DNA of 64,000 nt from Streptomyces diacarni (GCF_003323715.1 NZ_QOIN01000039.1:186001-250000); one strand, 5' to 3'; shown: positions 1 to 8,720, counted from the first letter of the stretch. Program-made: numbers and translations. The notes: generated by a model not told the origin, from the sequence alone.

Positions 1-88
1 GAGTTGTTCGGCGCCGATGCGGGACTGCTGAACAACCGCGCACCACGGTCGAATGTCGAAGGGACGTGGCCGGACCGGGCCACGGCGG

Positions 89-123
89 GGTCCGAGCCCT
101 GTGAAGGGGGGAGGGCTCGGACC
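89..123 (-). terminator. Inverted repeat, likely terminator of the DUF2945 gene
   Basis: Two perfect 12-base arms (89-100 and 112-123, starting GGTCCGAG) flank an 11-base G-rich loop. It lies about 80 bases past the stop of the minus-strand gene at 202-411, where a terminator is expected. There is no T-tract, which is usual for high-GC actinomycetes. The first 200 bases hold nothing else I can support. Confidence 0.5.
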
Positions 124-201
124 GGCCCCCGTGTCCGCGCAACCGGGACGGACCTGTCCGTAGGGCCCGCCACGGACGTCCCCGTGGGGGCGCGTCCGTG
201 C

Positions 202-411
202 CTACAGTTTCGTCAGGGCATCCCCTTTGTGCATCGCGACGTGATCCGTCCTGTCGCTCTTGATCTCGTACTGGGGGTCGTCCTCGGTGCACCGGCGCAT
301 GTGGCCCTTGTACTCCACATCCTTCGTGTGCTTCTCGACGATGACGCCTTCGACGTGTCCGGCCTCGGAGTTCCACCTGACGTGGTCTCCGACGGAGAAG
401 TCCTTTCCCAC
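202..411 (-). CDS. DUF2945 (hypervirulence-associated TUDOR domain) protein
   Basis: A 69-residue protein starting at a GTG preceded by GAAAGGGG. The body follows the DUF2945 pattern: a basic/aromatic start with GDHVRWNSEAG, then a VEGVIVEKHTK segment, a central YEIKSD strand and a C-terminal HKGDALTKL. This family folds as a small TUDOR-like beta barrel and is common in actinomycetes. Its biochemical role is not established. It stands alone, with a strong hairpin just downstream (89-123). The 125 bases separating it from the response regulator contain a short direct repeat with core TACGCGCCGTTC. Confidence 0.8.
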   Translation of the reverse strand: MGKDFSVGDHVRWNSEAGHVEGVIVEKHTKDVEYKGHMRRCTEDDPQYEIKSDRTDHVAMHKGDALTKL

Positions 412-536
412 CCGGGTCCCCTTTCGTCGCTACGCGCCGTTCTCCGTCCCTACGCGCCGTTCCCGTGGACACGCGCTGCGGACACGCTCCCGGGTTCCCC
501 CTGGCGCGGCGACCACGCCGGTGCCGTGGGTACTCG

Positions 537-1277
537 TCAGTCCGGGTCGGCCGTGCAGACACCGTGCTCCCACGCCCAGGCGGCGATCTCCACCCGGTTC
601 CGCGCGGCGAGCTTGCGCTGGACGTTGCCCAGGTGTGTCTTCACCGTCGACAGCGACACGTACAGCTCGGCGGCGAGTTCCTCGTTGGTGCGTCCCCGCG
701 CCACCAGCCGTGTCACCTCCAGCTCCCGCTGGGTGAGCGGCTCGTGCGGGGCAGCGGGCCCGCCGGACGGCGGGCGGGGGCGGCCGTGCGCACGGTCCGT
801 GTCGTGGGGTGTGCCGGGCGTGCTGTGTGCCGCGGGGACGGTGTCGCCGCCCGCGGTCATCCGGGCGAGTAGCCGGACCGTCACCGACGGGGAGATCATC
901 GCGTTGCCGGCCGCCGCGGCCCGTACGGCCTCCGTCAGCAGCCCCGGTGCGCCGTCCTTGAGCAGGAAACCGCACGCGCCGTTGCGCAGCGCGCGGTAGA
1001 CGTACTCGTCGAGGTCGAAGGTGGTCGCGATCAGCACCTTCAGCGGGTCCTCGACGCCCGGGCCCGCCAGCAGCCGCGTGGCGTCCAGCCCGTCCAGGCC
1101 GGGCATCCGGATGTCGAGCAGGCACACATCGGGTCGCAGGCTGCGGGCCCTGTCGACGGCGGACGCGCCGTCCGCCGCCTCCGCGACGACCTCCAGGTCC
1201 GGCTGGGAGTCGAGGATCATGCGGAACGCGGCGCGGACCATCTCCTGGTCATCGGCGATGAGTACCCGGATCGTCAT
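537..1277 (-). CDS. NarL/LuxR-family response regulator
   Basis: A 246-residue two-component response regulator. The N-terminal receiver domain shows the acidic pair ADD (residues 8-10), the phospho-acceptor D55 in CLLDIRMPG and the LLKDG motif near residue 110. A proline/glycine-rich linker leads to a LuxR-type helix-turn-helix (LTQRELEVTRLVARG ... STVKTHLGNVQRKL) at about residues 185-235. I chose the ATG at 1277 because the receiver fold begins there; an upstream in-frame ATG adds 30 residues without domain character. It lies 31 bases after the histidine kinase gene, so the pair forms one operon and should phosphotransfer to each other. The divergent permease gene is the obvious candidate target, by inference. 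Confidence 0.9.
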   Translation of the reverse strand: MTIRVLIADDQEMVRAAFRMILDSQPDLEVVAEAADGASAVDRARSLRPDVCLLDIRMPGLDGLDATRLLAGPGVEDPLKVLIATTFDLDEYVYRALRNGACGFLLKDGAPGLLTEAVRAAAAGNAMISPSVTVRLLARMTAGGDTVPAAHSTPGTPHDTDRAHGRPRPPSGGPAAPHEPLTQRELEVTRLVARGRTNEELAAELYVSLSTVKTHLGNVQRKLAARNRVEIAAWAWEHGVCTADPD

Positions 1278-1308
1278 GCCGCCATGTTCCCAGGCGCACC
1301 ACTGTGGC

Positions 1309-2496
1309 TCAGTGGCTCGGGGCGGTGTCCTTGGCAGGCAGCACGGCAAGGACCCGCCACCCGCCACCCGGCCGCGGCCCTGTGGTGAGGGTTCCGCCGG
1401 TCGCCTCGACGCGTTCGGTCAGTCCGATGAGGCCGAACCCCCCGCCGTCCGTGGGGCCCGGTGCCGCCGCGTCCGGGGAGCCGTCGTCGGTCACCTCCAC
1501 CTCCAGGGTCTCGTCAGGACACAGCACCACCCGCACTGTGACGCGCGTGGCCACGGGCGCGTGGCGGCGCACGTTCGTCAGTGACTCCTGCACCACCCGC
1601 TGCACGGTGGTTCCCGTCTCCGGCGGCAGCGGCCGCTGGGTCAGCCGCGGGTCCAGGCTCAGTTCGGCCCGCGCCCCCGTCCCGCCGAACTCGTCCACCA
1701 GGTCCCGCAACACCTGCGGGTCGCCCGGAGGGCGGGTCGGCGCGGGCGCGGAGGTGTCCCGCAGCGAGGAGACCATCGCCCGCATGGACCCCAGCGCCTG
1801 CGAGCCCGCTTCCTCGATCTGCGCGAGCATCCGGTCCAGGTCCTCGGCCGACGGTGCCTGTCCCGCCCCGGAGGCGAAGCGCGCCGCGCGGGTGCGCGCG
1901 ACGATGGCGGTGACGTGGTGGGCGACGAAATCGTGCAGGTCGCGCGCGTAGCCCAGCCGCTGCTCGCGCAGGAAGGCCTCCCGCTCCCGTGCGCGCAGCG
2001 CGTCCCACAGGCGCAGGCAGAGACCGAGCACGGCGGCGAACGGCACACCGACGCAGGCGATCAGCGTCATGACCAGCAGCGTCAGGCTGTCCCAGCTCTC
2101 GATGCGCAGCGGGAGCGCCACAGCCGCGACGGCGGACGCGGTGCCCAGCAGCATCGCCTGCCGGGGCGGGCACCGCCGCACGGCCCGGACGAGCACCAAC
2201 AGCAGTGCTCCGGCCTCCACCATGCCGGGCGTGTTCTGCGGACGGTGCGTCGTCGACGCCCCCACCGCGGTCACCAGCGCCGAGGCGCCCACGGCCCAGG
2301 CCACCTGGCGGGGGAAGCGGCGCCGCGGCACGGCGGGCGCGCTCAGACACAGCAAGCCGGAGGCCATGGTCAGCGCGGCCACCGGCCAGAGCGGTGCGTT
2401 GAGCGCCTCCAGGACAACGAGCACACCGAGCGCCGTGCCGGTCAGGCCCAGCAGTGCGTACCGCGGGCGGGGCCGGACGGCAAGAGCGGAGATCAT
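1309..2496 (-). CDS. Sensor histidine kinase (HisKA_3 type)
   Basis: A 395-residue membrane kinase of the NarX/DesK class. Four to five hydrophobic segments in the first 165 residues form the sensor. They are followed by the dimerisation/phosphoacceptor motif DLHDFVAHH with H188, and a C-terminal HATPase_c domain ending in GGGFGLIGLTERVEATGG. It autophosphorylates on H188 and should pass the phosphate to D55 of the regulator encoded immediately downstream. No large extracellular sensor domain is visible, so sensing is probably within the membrane. The gene is divergent from the FtsX-like permease at 2772, with 275 bases between them. Confidence 0.9.
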   Translation of the reverse strand: MISALAVRPRPRYALLGLTGTALGVLVVLEALNAPLWPVAALTMASGLLCLSAPAVPRRRFPRQVAWAVGASALVTAVGASTTHRPQNTPGMVEAGALLLVLVRAVRRCPPRQAMLLGTASAVAAVALPLRIESWDSLTLLVMTLIACVGVPFAAVLGLCLRLWDALRAREREAFLREQRLGYARDLHDFVAHHVTAIVARTRAARFASGAGQAPSAEDLDRMLAQIEEAGSQALGSMRAMVSSLRDTSAPAPTRPPGDPQVLRDLVDEFGGTGARAELSLDPRLTQRPLPPETGTTVQRVVQESLTNVRRHAPVATRVTVRVVLCPDETLEVEVTDDGSPDAAAPGPTDGGGFGLIGLTERVEATGGTLTTGPRPGGGWRVLAVLPAKDTAPSH

Positions 2497-2771
2497 GCCA
2501 GGTCACGCTACGGCAGCACGGTTGCGTACGCCTCGGTCATTCGGTCGAGACGCCTCGTGGAGGATTCGGCAGTTCGGCCGATCCGCCACGCCCGGTGCGG
2601 AGCACAGGATCGTCAGGGCAAGTGCCGCCCGGCACGCGGACGCGTCCCGTCCGCAGGGCCGCCTCTCGTCCGACCCGCCTCCCGATTCCCTCGCCCCTGT
2701 CGGCGTCAGCCCCTCACGGCCCCGCCCTTTCCCACTTCTTCCCGCCTCTTCCCGTCCGAAGGACGCCACCG

Positions 2772-5294
2772 ATGTTCCGCTCCGCACTGCGCACTCTCGT
2801 CACCCACAGGCTCCGCTTCCTCCTTCCCGGCCTCGCTGTCGTGCTCGGTGTGGCCTTCGTGACGGGCTCGTTGCTCTACAGCCAGTCCTCCGCCGCGGCC
2901 CTGGACGGCGGTCGCGGCGGCGCACAGGCCGACGTCTCCGTGCGCATGGAGCCCGGGCACTCCTCCGGCGACGAGCGCACCCGCCTGGACGACAGGCTGC
3001 TGCGTCGGCTGCGTGACCTGCCCGGTGCCGCCGCCGCCCGCGGAAGTGTGGAGGGCAGCGCACACCTGGTCGGCAAGGACGGGGCTCTCGTGGGGCAACA
3101 GCAGCCGGCGACCGGGGTCAACTGGGTCCCCGGGCGTGACGGCACCGACCCCCGCTACCCGCTGACCGCCGGGCACGGCCCCCGTACCGCGGGCGAGATA
3201 GCCGTCGACGAGCGCGCCGCCGAACGCGCCGGGCACCGGGTCGGCGACCGGGTGCGCGTCGTCGTCGAAGGCAGCGCCCGCACGGTCCGGCTCGTCGGTG
3301 TCTTCGCCGCCGAGGACCCGCGTACGGCGACGGGCGGCACCCTCACGGCCTTCGACCCGCGCACCGCGCAGCGCCGGTTCGCGCCCGCGCCGGGCACCTA
3401 TGCGCAGATCGGTCTCACCGCCGCGCGCGGCACCTCGGATGCCGCCTTGGCCGAACGCGCTGCCGCGATGCTGCCCGCCGGCGCCGAGGTGAGCACTCGT
3501 GCGGAGAACGACGCCGCCGCCTCCGCGCTCAACGGTGGCGACAAGCGCACCACCTTGCTGCTGGGCTTCGCCGGAGTGGCACTCTTCGTCTCGACGTTCC
3601 TGATCGCCACCACGTTCACCATGCTCAGCGCGGCCCGCGCACGCGAACACGCGCTGCTGCGCGCCGTCGGTGCCACGCGCCGCCAGGTGACCGGGCAGGT
3701 GCTCACGGAAGCCTCCCTCGTCGGCGCCGTCGCCTCCGCCCTCGGCTACGGGCTGGGGATCGGTGTCGCGGCGGTGCTGAACACGCTGTTCGGCGTCACC
3801 GGCAGCGGCGGCGGCCCTGCGGTGCCCCTGCGGCTGGACTCCGTCACCGCTCCCCTCGCGGCCTTCGGGGTCGGTATCGGTGTCACCGTGGTCTCCGCCT
3901 ACCTTCCCGCCCGCCGCGCGGGCGCCGTACCGCCCGTCGCGGCACTCCGTACGGGAGGTGAGGGGTGTGAGGTGCAGGGCCCCGCGCCGCTGCGCCGCCG
4001 CGGTATCGCCGGTACGGCCGTCACCGCGGCGGGCGTTGTGCTGCTCACCATCGCGGCGGACGACCCCAACACGGTCTTCGTCGCCGCCCCTGTCCTCCTG
4101 CTGGGTCTCATCCTGCTCACTCCGTTGCTTTCCCTCGGCGTCACCGGATTCCTGCGTGTGCCGCTGACGCGCCTGGCGGGGGTGCGCGGCACCCTCGCTG
4201 TGGAGAACGCCCGCCGCAACCCGCGCCGCACAGCCGCGACCGTCACCACTTTGATGATCGGACTCGCCATGGTCAGCGCACTGACCATGGCCATCACCGC
4301 GGTCAACCACCACGCCGAGCAGGAGGCCGCCGCCCGCATGACCTCGGATCTGCGCATCACCGCTGTCGACTTCGGCGAGATCGGCCCGGACACCGCGGAA
4401 CGGGTGACGGAAGTGCCCGGGGCGAAGGCCGTCAGCCCGCTCGTCGGCGCCACACTCCAGCCGGCCGACGGGCAGGATGACCTGACCGTCACGGGCGTCG
4501 ACCCCGGCACCATCCGCGAGGTGACTCCGCTGACCGTCCGCGCGGGCTCCCTCGACCGCCTCGACGACGGCATCGCCGTCACCACCGACCTCGCGCGCGA
4601 ACGCGACTGGCAGTTGGGCACCCGCGTCACCGGCACCTTCGACGGCGCGCACACCCGGACCTCCCTGCCCGTCGTCGCGCTGTACGACGGGCCCGACGCC
4701 GTGACACCCGCGCTCGTGTCCGCTCACCACCTGCCCGAACCCACCGTGGCACAGGACAGTCCCCGCATCGACTCCGTGCTGGTCGAGGCCGCGCCGGGCC
4801 GCGCCGACGCGCTGCGCACACAGATCCGCGAGACGCTCGACAACCCCGCACTCCTCGTCCAGGACCGTGCCGACGTGCGGGCCGCCGCGTCCGCCGGTAC
4901 GGCCCCCCTGCTGACGCAGGTGTACGCGCTCCTCAGCATCACCGTGGTCATCGGCTGCCTGGGCGTGGTCAACACCATGGGTATGGCCGTCCACGAACGT
5001 GTCCGGGAAATCGGGCTGTTGCGGGTCATCGGGTTCGACCGCGGCCGAGTCGGTCCGCTGCTGCGCCTCGAAGCACTGGTCATCGCGCTGCTCGGATGCC
5101 TGCTCGGGCTGGGCTCAGGACTCGCGATCGGCGCCGCTGCGGTGCTCGGCCAGGGCGGGTTGACGCTCGTCGTGCCATGGTCCCAACTGGCCGCCTTCGT
5201 CGTCGCGACGGCCCTGATCGGCACTCTCGCCTCCGTCGTCCCCGCCCGTCGGGCCGCTCGTGTCCCGATGCTGCGCGCCACCACCGCCGAGTGA
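2772..5294 (+). CDS. ABC transporter permease, FtsX/MacB-like (orphan)
   Basis: An 840-residue permease. It has an N-terminal membrane anchor, a large extracytoplasmic MacB-periplasmic-core-like domain, a first FtsX domain with three helices (about 240-400), another soluble block and a second FtsX domain at the C-terminus (GVVNTMGMAVHERVREIGLL). The ATG at 2772 was chosen because it has GAAGG upstream and the hydrophobic anchor follows; the open frame extends far upstream without coding character. Such permeases normally sit directly after a LolD/MacB-type ATPase gene. None is present within several kilobases, so the ATPase must be supplied in trans or has been lost. The divergent two-component system resembles the usual sensor partner for drug or envelope-stress exporters. 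Confidence 0.88.
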   Translation: MFRSALRTLVTHRLRFLLPGLAVVLGVAFVTGSLLYSQSSAAALDGGRGGAQADVSVRMEPGHSSGDERTRLDDRLLRRLRDLPGAAAARGSVEGSAHLVGKDGALVGQQQPATGVNWVPGRDGTDPRYPLTAGHGPRTAGEIAVDERAAERAGHRVGDRVRVVVEGSARTVRLVGVFAAEDPRTATGGTLTAFDPRTAQRRFAPAPGTYAQIGLTAARGTSDAALAERAAAMLPAGAEVSTRAENDAAASALNGGDKRTTLLLGFAGVALFVSTFLIATTFTMLSAARAREHALLRAVGATRRQVTGQVLTEASLVGAVASALGYGLGIGVAAVLNTLFGVTGSGGGPAVPLRLDSVTAPLAAFGVGIGVTVVSAYLPARRAGAVPPVAALRTGGEGCEVQGPAPLRRRGIAGTAVTAAGVVLLTIAADDPNTVFVAAPVLLLGLILLTPLLSLGVTGFLRVPLTRLAGVRGTLAVENARRNPRRTAATVTTLMIGLAMVSALTMAITAVNHHAEQEAAARMTSDLRITAVDFGEIGPDTAERVTEVPGAKAVSPLVGATLQPADGQDDLTVTGVDPGTIREVTPLTVRAGSLDRLDDGIAVTTDLARERDWQLGTRVTGTFDGAHTRTSLPVVALYDGPDAVTPALVSAHHLPEPTVAQDSPRIDSVLVEAAPGRADALRTQIRETLDNPALLVQDRADVRAAASAGTAPLLTQVYALLSITVVIGCLGVVNTMGMAVHERVREIGLLRVIGFDRGRVGPLLRLEALVIALLGCLLGLGSGLAIGAAAVLGQGGLTLVVPWSQLAAFVVATALIGTLASVVPARRAARVPMLRATTAE

Positions 5295-5686
5295 ACGGCC
5301 CGGATTTCGCCGCGGTGTTTGTTGTGTAGGACGGGCGCCGAAGTGGCACATGAGGTGGTGACGTCACGTGCGCCGGTGTCATGTTGGGGCCACGACATGA
5401 CACCGGTACATACGGGTTCCAGGGCCGGAGCGACAAGTGGGAACCCGAAGAATCGGCGCTGACGTGCGTCGCGGAAGCGGGAAGGGAGCCACCACAACGT
5501 GTGCACACCACCACCCGTGGAACTCCCGGTATTGCTCGGCCGTACTATCTCTATGGCCCAGCATGGTGTAGAAGTCACTGCACACTGTGGTGCGGCGGTG
5601 TCCGTGCCGCCGATGATGTGCCCCCGACTTCTCCAGCCCGCTCCCGGGCCCACTCACCGTCTCCCGATTGTGGAAAGGCAAACGCG
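5295..5686 (+). other. Intergenic region with an inverted repeat at 5373-5406
   Basis: This is non-coding between the permease and the winged-helix gene. It holds a perfect 12-base inverted repeat (arms 5373-5384 and 5395-5406, arm CCGGTGTCATGT, 10-base spacer). Just before it is a 10-base palindrome GTGACGTCAC (5358-5367). The repeat could terminate the permease transcript or act as an operator. A TACTAT hexamer at 5543-5548 is a possible -10 element for the downstream gene, without a good -35. Confidence 0.4.
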
Positions 5687-6469
5687 ATGACCGACACCAC
5701 CACCCCCGCCGACCTCACGTCGCAGTACACCGAACGACTGACCGAAGACCTCGAACACAACACCAGTGAACAGGAGCGCCTCACCGCCGAGATCTCGGCA
5801 ATGGAGGAGCGGTTGGCCGCTTTGAAGCGCGACCACACCATTCTGCTGAACATGCAGCAGGCTCTGGGCGTGACGGTGGCACCCACCGCGCCGAAGGGTG
5901 CCGCTGCCGTTCCCTCCCCCCGCAAAAAGCCGGCCCGCGAGCCCGCCAAGCGCAAGCCCGCGCGCGCGGCGGCGACCACGGCGACGAGCAGCGGCTCGGC
6001 GGGTGCCGGCGCCGGGAAGACGGGTGCCGGCGCGGGGAAGAAGAGCGCCGACACGGGCAAGAAGAGCGCCGACACCGAGGGCAAGAAGTCCGCACAGAAC
6101 AAGAAATCCGCGCAGAAGGCGACGCAGAAGCCCGCCCAGAAGCCGACTCAGAAGACGGCTCAGAAGTCGGCGAAGAAGCCCGCTGCGAAGTCGGCTCAGG
6201 CCACCCTGGTCGAACTCGTGCGCGCACACCTCGAGCAGCAGAGCGAGCCGCGCTCGGCGGCGGAAATCACCACGGCTCTCGACAAGGAGCACCCCGACCG
6301 CGCCGTGAAGACCACCGTCGTGCGCACCACTTTGGAGAACCTGGTGGCCAGGAACGCGGCCCAGCGCAACAAGCAGGGCAGCTCGGTCTTCTACACCACA
6401 CTCACTCCGAGCACCTCCACGGCCGCGCCGTCGACCGAGGCTCAGGGCGACGAGGTCAAGGCCGCATAG
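5687..6469 (+). CDS. Lysine/alanine-rich winged-helix, histone-like protein
   Basis: A 260-residue protein in three parts. Residues 1-65 form a predicted coiled coil (TSEQERLTAEISAMEERL). Residues about 75-180 are a very basic low-complexity tail with KPA, GKKSADT and QKPTQKTAQK-type repeats, like the C-termini of eukaryotic H1 and actinobacterial HupS. Residues about 185-245 read as a winged helix (TLVELVRAHLEQQ ... VVRTTLENLVARN ... SSVFYTTL). Such proteins are sometimes annotated as BlaI/MecI-like regulators from the C-terminal domain alone. A nucleoid-binding or DNA-bridging role is inferred from composition, not shown. The start at 5687 has GGAAAGG upstream. The repeats are built from AAG/CAG-rich codons in an otherwise very GC-rich gene. 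Confidence 0.75.
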   Translation: MTDTTTPADLTSQYTERLTEDLEHNTSEQERLTAEISAMEERLAALKRDHTILLNMQQALGVTVAPTAPKGAAAVPSPRKKPAREPAKRKPARAAATTATSSGSAGAGAGKTGAGAGKKSADTGKKSADTEGKKSAQNKKSAQKATQKPAQKPTQKTAQKSAKKPAAKSAQATLVELVRAHLEQQSEPRSAAEITTALDKEHPDRAVKTTVVRTTLENLVARNAAQRNKQGSSVFYTTLTPSTSTAAPSTEAQGDEVKAA

Positions 6470-6962
6470 AGACGCCGGGGGTGTTCGTCCCTGGAGGCAC
6501 GCGCGGTATCACTCGGGGAGCGGTGTCACCCAGGGACACGGCCCTTCGCCGACGGAGCAGACGGAGCAGACGGCACACATCAATGGGTATGTGTGTGACA
6601 CCTCCCTCGGCCCGCCGGAGCACCCCGGACGAGGCATGAGCCGAACCGCATGGCGCGGTCCCGGTGTGCGCCGGTACGACCACGCGCCGTCGTCGCTGCC
6701 GTTCCCCGCCCCACAAGTCATGGCTGCGCGGTGATGCGGCAACACGGTGACGGCGGCCGGTGCCCAGCGCTGTGGTGTCGAGGCGGACGCACCTGGCACG
6801 TGGCCGCACGCAACCGGCCGCCCGCCACCCGCCACGGGAGCAGCCGCGTCGCGCCGCCGCTCCGCTCGGACGGCGACCGGGCCTGCGCGGCAAAGCGCGT
6901 GTTATCTTGGCCGCGCAGCGGCGACCGGGTCGGCTGCGGGGATCGACAAGGGAGGTGAGTTG
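6470..6962 (+). other. Intergenic region upstream of a small leader ORF
   Basis: I find no convincing gene here. GTCCCTGG (6487-6494) can pair with CCAGGGAC (6530-6537) across a long loop, a weak terminator candidate for the winged-helix gene. A GGAGCAGAC unit is duplicated near 6556-6575. TATCTT at 6903-6908 is a plausible -10 hexamer for the short ORF that starts at 6963; I see no matching -35. Confidence 0.35.
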
Positions 6963-7034
6963 ATGACCGTCGTAGAGGTCACTGCCGTGTGCGGTGCCCG
7001 CCGGACCATCCTCACGTCCCTGGCCCCGGCCTGA
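6963..7034 (+). CDS. Possible 23-residue leader peptide
   Basis: ATG at 6963 is preceded by a full-length Shine-Dalgarno sequence GGAGGTGA (6952-6959), stronger than that of most genes in this window. It opens a 23-codon frame, MTVVEVTAVC followed by an ARRTILTSLAPA-type end. A second short frame (7052-7153, 33 codons, without a good ribosome site) follows. An 18-bp hairpin (7223-7264) then separates these from the GNAT gene at 7399. The layout resembles a translated leader ahead of an attenuator. It could also be a remnant gene start. I do not recognise the peptide, and the assignment rests only on the ribosome site and position. Confidence 0.35.
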   Translation: MTVVEVTAVCGARRTILTSLAPA

Positions 7035-7222
7035 CGCGAAGCTGACCCCCGATGAGCGAGCCTTCATGGCTCACGGGCGGCAGCATCGGCGTGCTCACCG
7101 GGGCCCCGTTCAAGGGTCTTCACGTTGCCTCAGACGTTGTCTCAACCTTGTGATCCTCCTGCCCAGCCGCATCCGTTCGCGGACCGGGGCTGCGACGAGG
7201 CGTGTGAGCACGCCTTCGCACC

Positions 7223-7264
7223 CCGCGCGGTACGGACGGGCCGGCCCCCGTCCGTACCGCGCGG
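7223..7264 (+). terminator. 18-bp perfect hairpin, terminator or attenuator
   Basis: The arms CCGCGCGGTACGGACGGG (7223-7240) and its exact complement (7247-7264) flank a 6-base loop, CCGGCC. It lies 189 bases after the short leader ORF and 135 bases before the acetyltransferase start on the same strand. It would end the leader transcript or attenuate read-through into the GNAT gene. The remaining 134 bases contain C-runs and no gene. Confidence 0.6.
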
Positions 7265-7398
7265 CCCGCACGCGGCTCGCGTACGGCAGTCGGCTCTTCC
7301 ACCCCCGGCGAGTCCGCTCAGGGCGCCGGCTGGCATCTCCTCCCCCATCCCCCCACCACCACAACGACCACGCCGAACACGACGAGAGCGGTGACTCC

Positions 7399-7908
7399 AT
7401 GACCACGTGGACCACACGGACCGAGACCGCCGACGACATCACCGCCATCCGCGACATCGTCCTGGCGGCGTTCCCCACTCCGCAGGAAGCCGACATCGTC
7501 GACGCCCTGCGCGCCGATCCGGAAGCGTGGATCGCCGGCCTGTCCATGGTCGCCACCGCTCCTGACGGCACGCCGGTCGGACACGCGCTGCTCACCCGCT
7601 GCCACGTCGAGGGCCGGCCCGCTCTCGCGCTGGCCCCCTGTGCGGTGCTGCCGTCGTTCCAGCGCACCGGCGCCGGGTCCGCCGCCATCCGTGCCGGGCT
7701 CGACGCCGCACGGGACATGGGCGAGAACCTCGTCGTCGTTTTGGGGCACGCCGACTACTACCCGCGGTTCGGTTTCACCCGCGCCTCCCGCTTCGGCATC
7801 CGCGCACCGTTCGAGGTGCCCGACGAGGCCATGATGGCGATGGCCCTCGACGAGGCCCGCGACCTGCCCGCCGGCACCATCCGCTACCCCGCCGCGTTCG
7901 GCGTCTGA
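7399..7908 (+). CDS. GNAT-family N-acetyltransferase (YhbS-like)
   Basis: A 169-residue single-domain acetyltransferase using acetyl-CoA. It shows the family order: an early TADDITAIRDIVLAAF helix, a VGHALLTRC strand, the acetyl-CoA pyrophosphate loop V-LPSFQRTGAGSAAI (Q/RxxGxG/A) near residues 85-100, and the YhbS hallmark VVLGHADYYPRFGF near 115-128. YhbS-type proteins have varied or unknown substrates, including tRNA- or antibiotic-like amines in relatives, so I assign none. The ATG at 7399 was picked because the fold begins there; AGAGCGGTG precedes it weakly. A perfect hairpin follows the stop. The unusual upstream leader suggests regulated expression. Confidence 0.85.
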   Translation: MTTWTTRTETADDITAIRDIVLAAFPTPQEADIVDALRADPEAWIAGLSMVATAPDGTPVGHALLTRCHVEGRPALALAPCAVLPSFQRTGAGSAAIRAGLDAARDMGENLVVVLGHADYYPRFGFTRASRFGIRAPFEVPDEAMMAMALDEARDLPAGTIRYPAAFGV

Positions 7909-7917
7909 CGCGCCCGC

Positions 7918-7954
7918 GTCGGTGCCCTGGGGGCGCGGCCCCCAGGGCACCGAC
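7918..7954 (+). terminator. Terminator hairpin after the GNAT gene
   Basis: Perfect 17-base arms (7918-7934 and 7938-7954, arm starting GTCGGTGCCC) have a 3-base loop and begin 10 bases after the stop. No T-tract follows. As the next gene runs on the opposite strand, this may terminate in both directions. Confidence 0.7.
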
Positions 7955-8088
7955 CCGTGGTTGCGCTCCCGGAGCGGGTGACAGGTGTGCCGCACTGGTC
8001 GGGCGCGGCTCCGCCGCAGAGAGGCAAGGTGCGGTGCCCGGTGCGCGGTTGCCGGGCGCCCCGACGCGAGGCCGACCGCGAGGTGCGC

Positions 8089-8712
8089 TCACGTCCCCGT
8101 ACGCTTCCCGGACTGCGCGCGTGCCCGCGTCGGCGTTTTCGGCTGCTCGGTGCACAGCGACGCGACGTAGGTTTTGATCGTGCGTCCGGCGGCGTGGAAC
8201 GGCTCAGCCGAGCGCAGTCCCCGGGCGAGGACGAACGCTCCTTCGAGGGCGGAGAGCACGGCGAAGACGACGGTGCGGGAGTCCGTCTCGGCCAGCCCCC
8301 GCGTGGTGAAGTACCGGCTGCCCGTCTCGACCCAGGTGCCCATCACCTCCGCCGCTACCTCACGCAGTTCGGGTTCCGTGTCGGCGGTCTCGGCTGTGAC
8401 CGTGCCGACCGGGCACATGTTGGCCCAGCCCGTGTCGCGCATGTCCTCGGCGGCTTGGGCGAACAGCGCCTCGATCCCGGCCGCGAGATCGTCGTGCGCG
8501 TCGAGCAGCAGCGGCAGCAGTTGGATGTACGCGGCTCCGGTCTGCCGCAGCGCGGCCGCCGCGATCTCGCGCTTCCCCCCTTTGAAGTGGTGGTAGAGGG
8601 AGCCGGTGGGCGCGCCCGCCGCGCGGGCGAGTTGGTTGATGCCCGTGGCGGCGTAGCCCTGTTTGCGCAGCAGTTCCGCCATCGCCAGCGCGATCCGCTC
8701 GTCGGTGTCCAT
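8089..8712 (-). CDS. TetR-family transcriptional regulator
   Basis: A 207-residue repressor with an N-terminal TetR helix-turn-helix (ERIALAMAELLRKQGYAATGINQLARAAG ending GSLYHHFKGGKREI, residues 5-48) and a C-terminal ligand-binding domain of the LmrA/YxaF-like type (GWANMCPVGTVTAETAD, then LSALEGAFVLARGLRS). The start MDTDERI at 8712 places it 52 bases from the divergent hydrolase gene. The gap holds overlapping TAGAACGG-type inverted repeats, the expected TetR operator. Autoregulation and control of the hydrolase are therefore likely, with a small lipophilic inducer unknown. Confidence 0.88.
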   Translation of the reverse strand: MDTDERIALAMAELLRKQGYAATGINQLARAAGAPTGSLYHHFKGGKREIAAAALRQTGAAYIQLLPLLLDAHDDLAAGIEALFAQAAEDMRDTGWANMCPVGTVTAETADTEPELREVAAEVMGTWVETGSRYFTTRGLAETDSRTVVFAVLSALEGAFVLARGLRSAEPFHAAGRTIKTYVASLCTEQPKTPTRARAQSGKRTGT

Positions 8713-8720
8713 GCGTCCAT

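Noticed and set aside
2706..4994. A 762-codon open frame on the minus strand, antisense to the permease
   Set aside because: Its His/Gln/Gly/Asp-rich translation has no recognisable domain, and it lies opposite a permease gene with proper FtsX motifs. Very high G+C leaves antisense frames open by chance.
5990..6200. A phage or plasmid partition site from the repeated codons in the winged-helix gene
   Set aside because: The repeats are in frame and produce a lysine/alanine tail, consistent with a coding low-complexity region.
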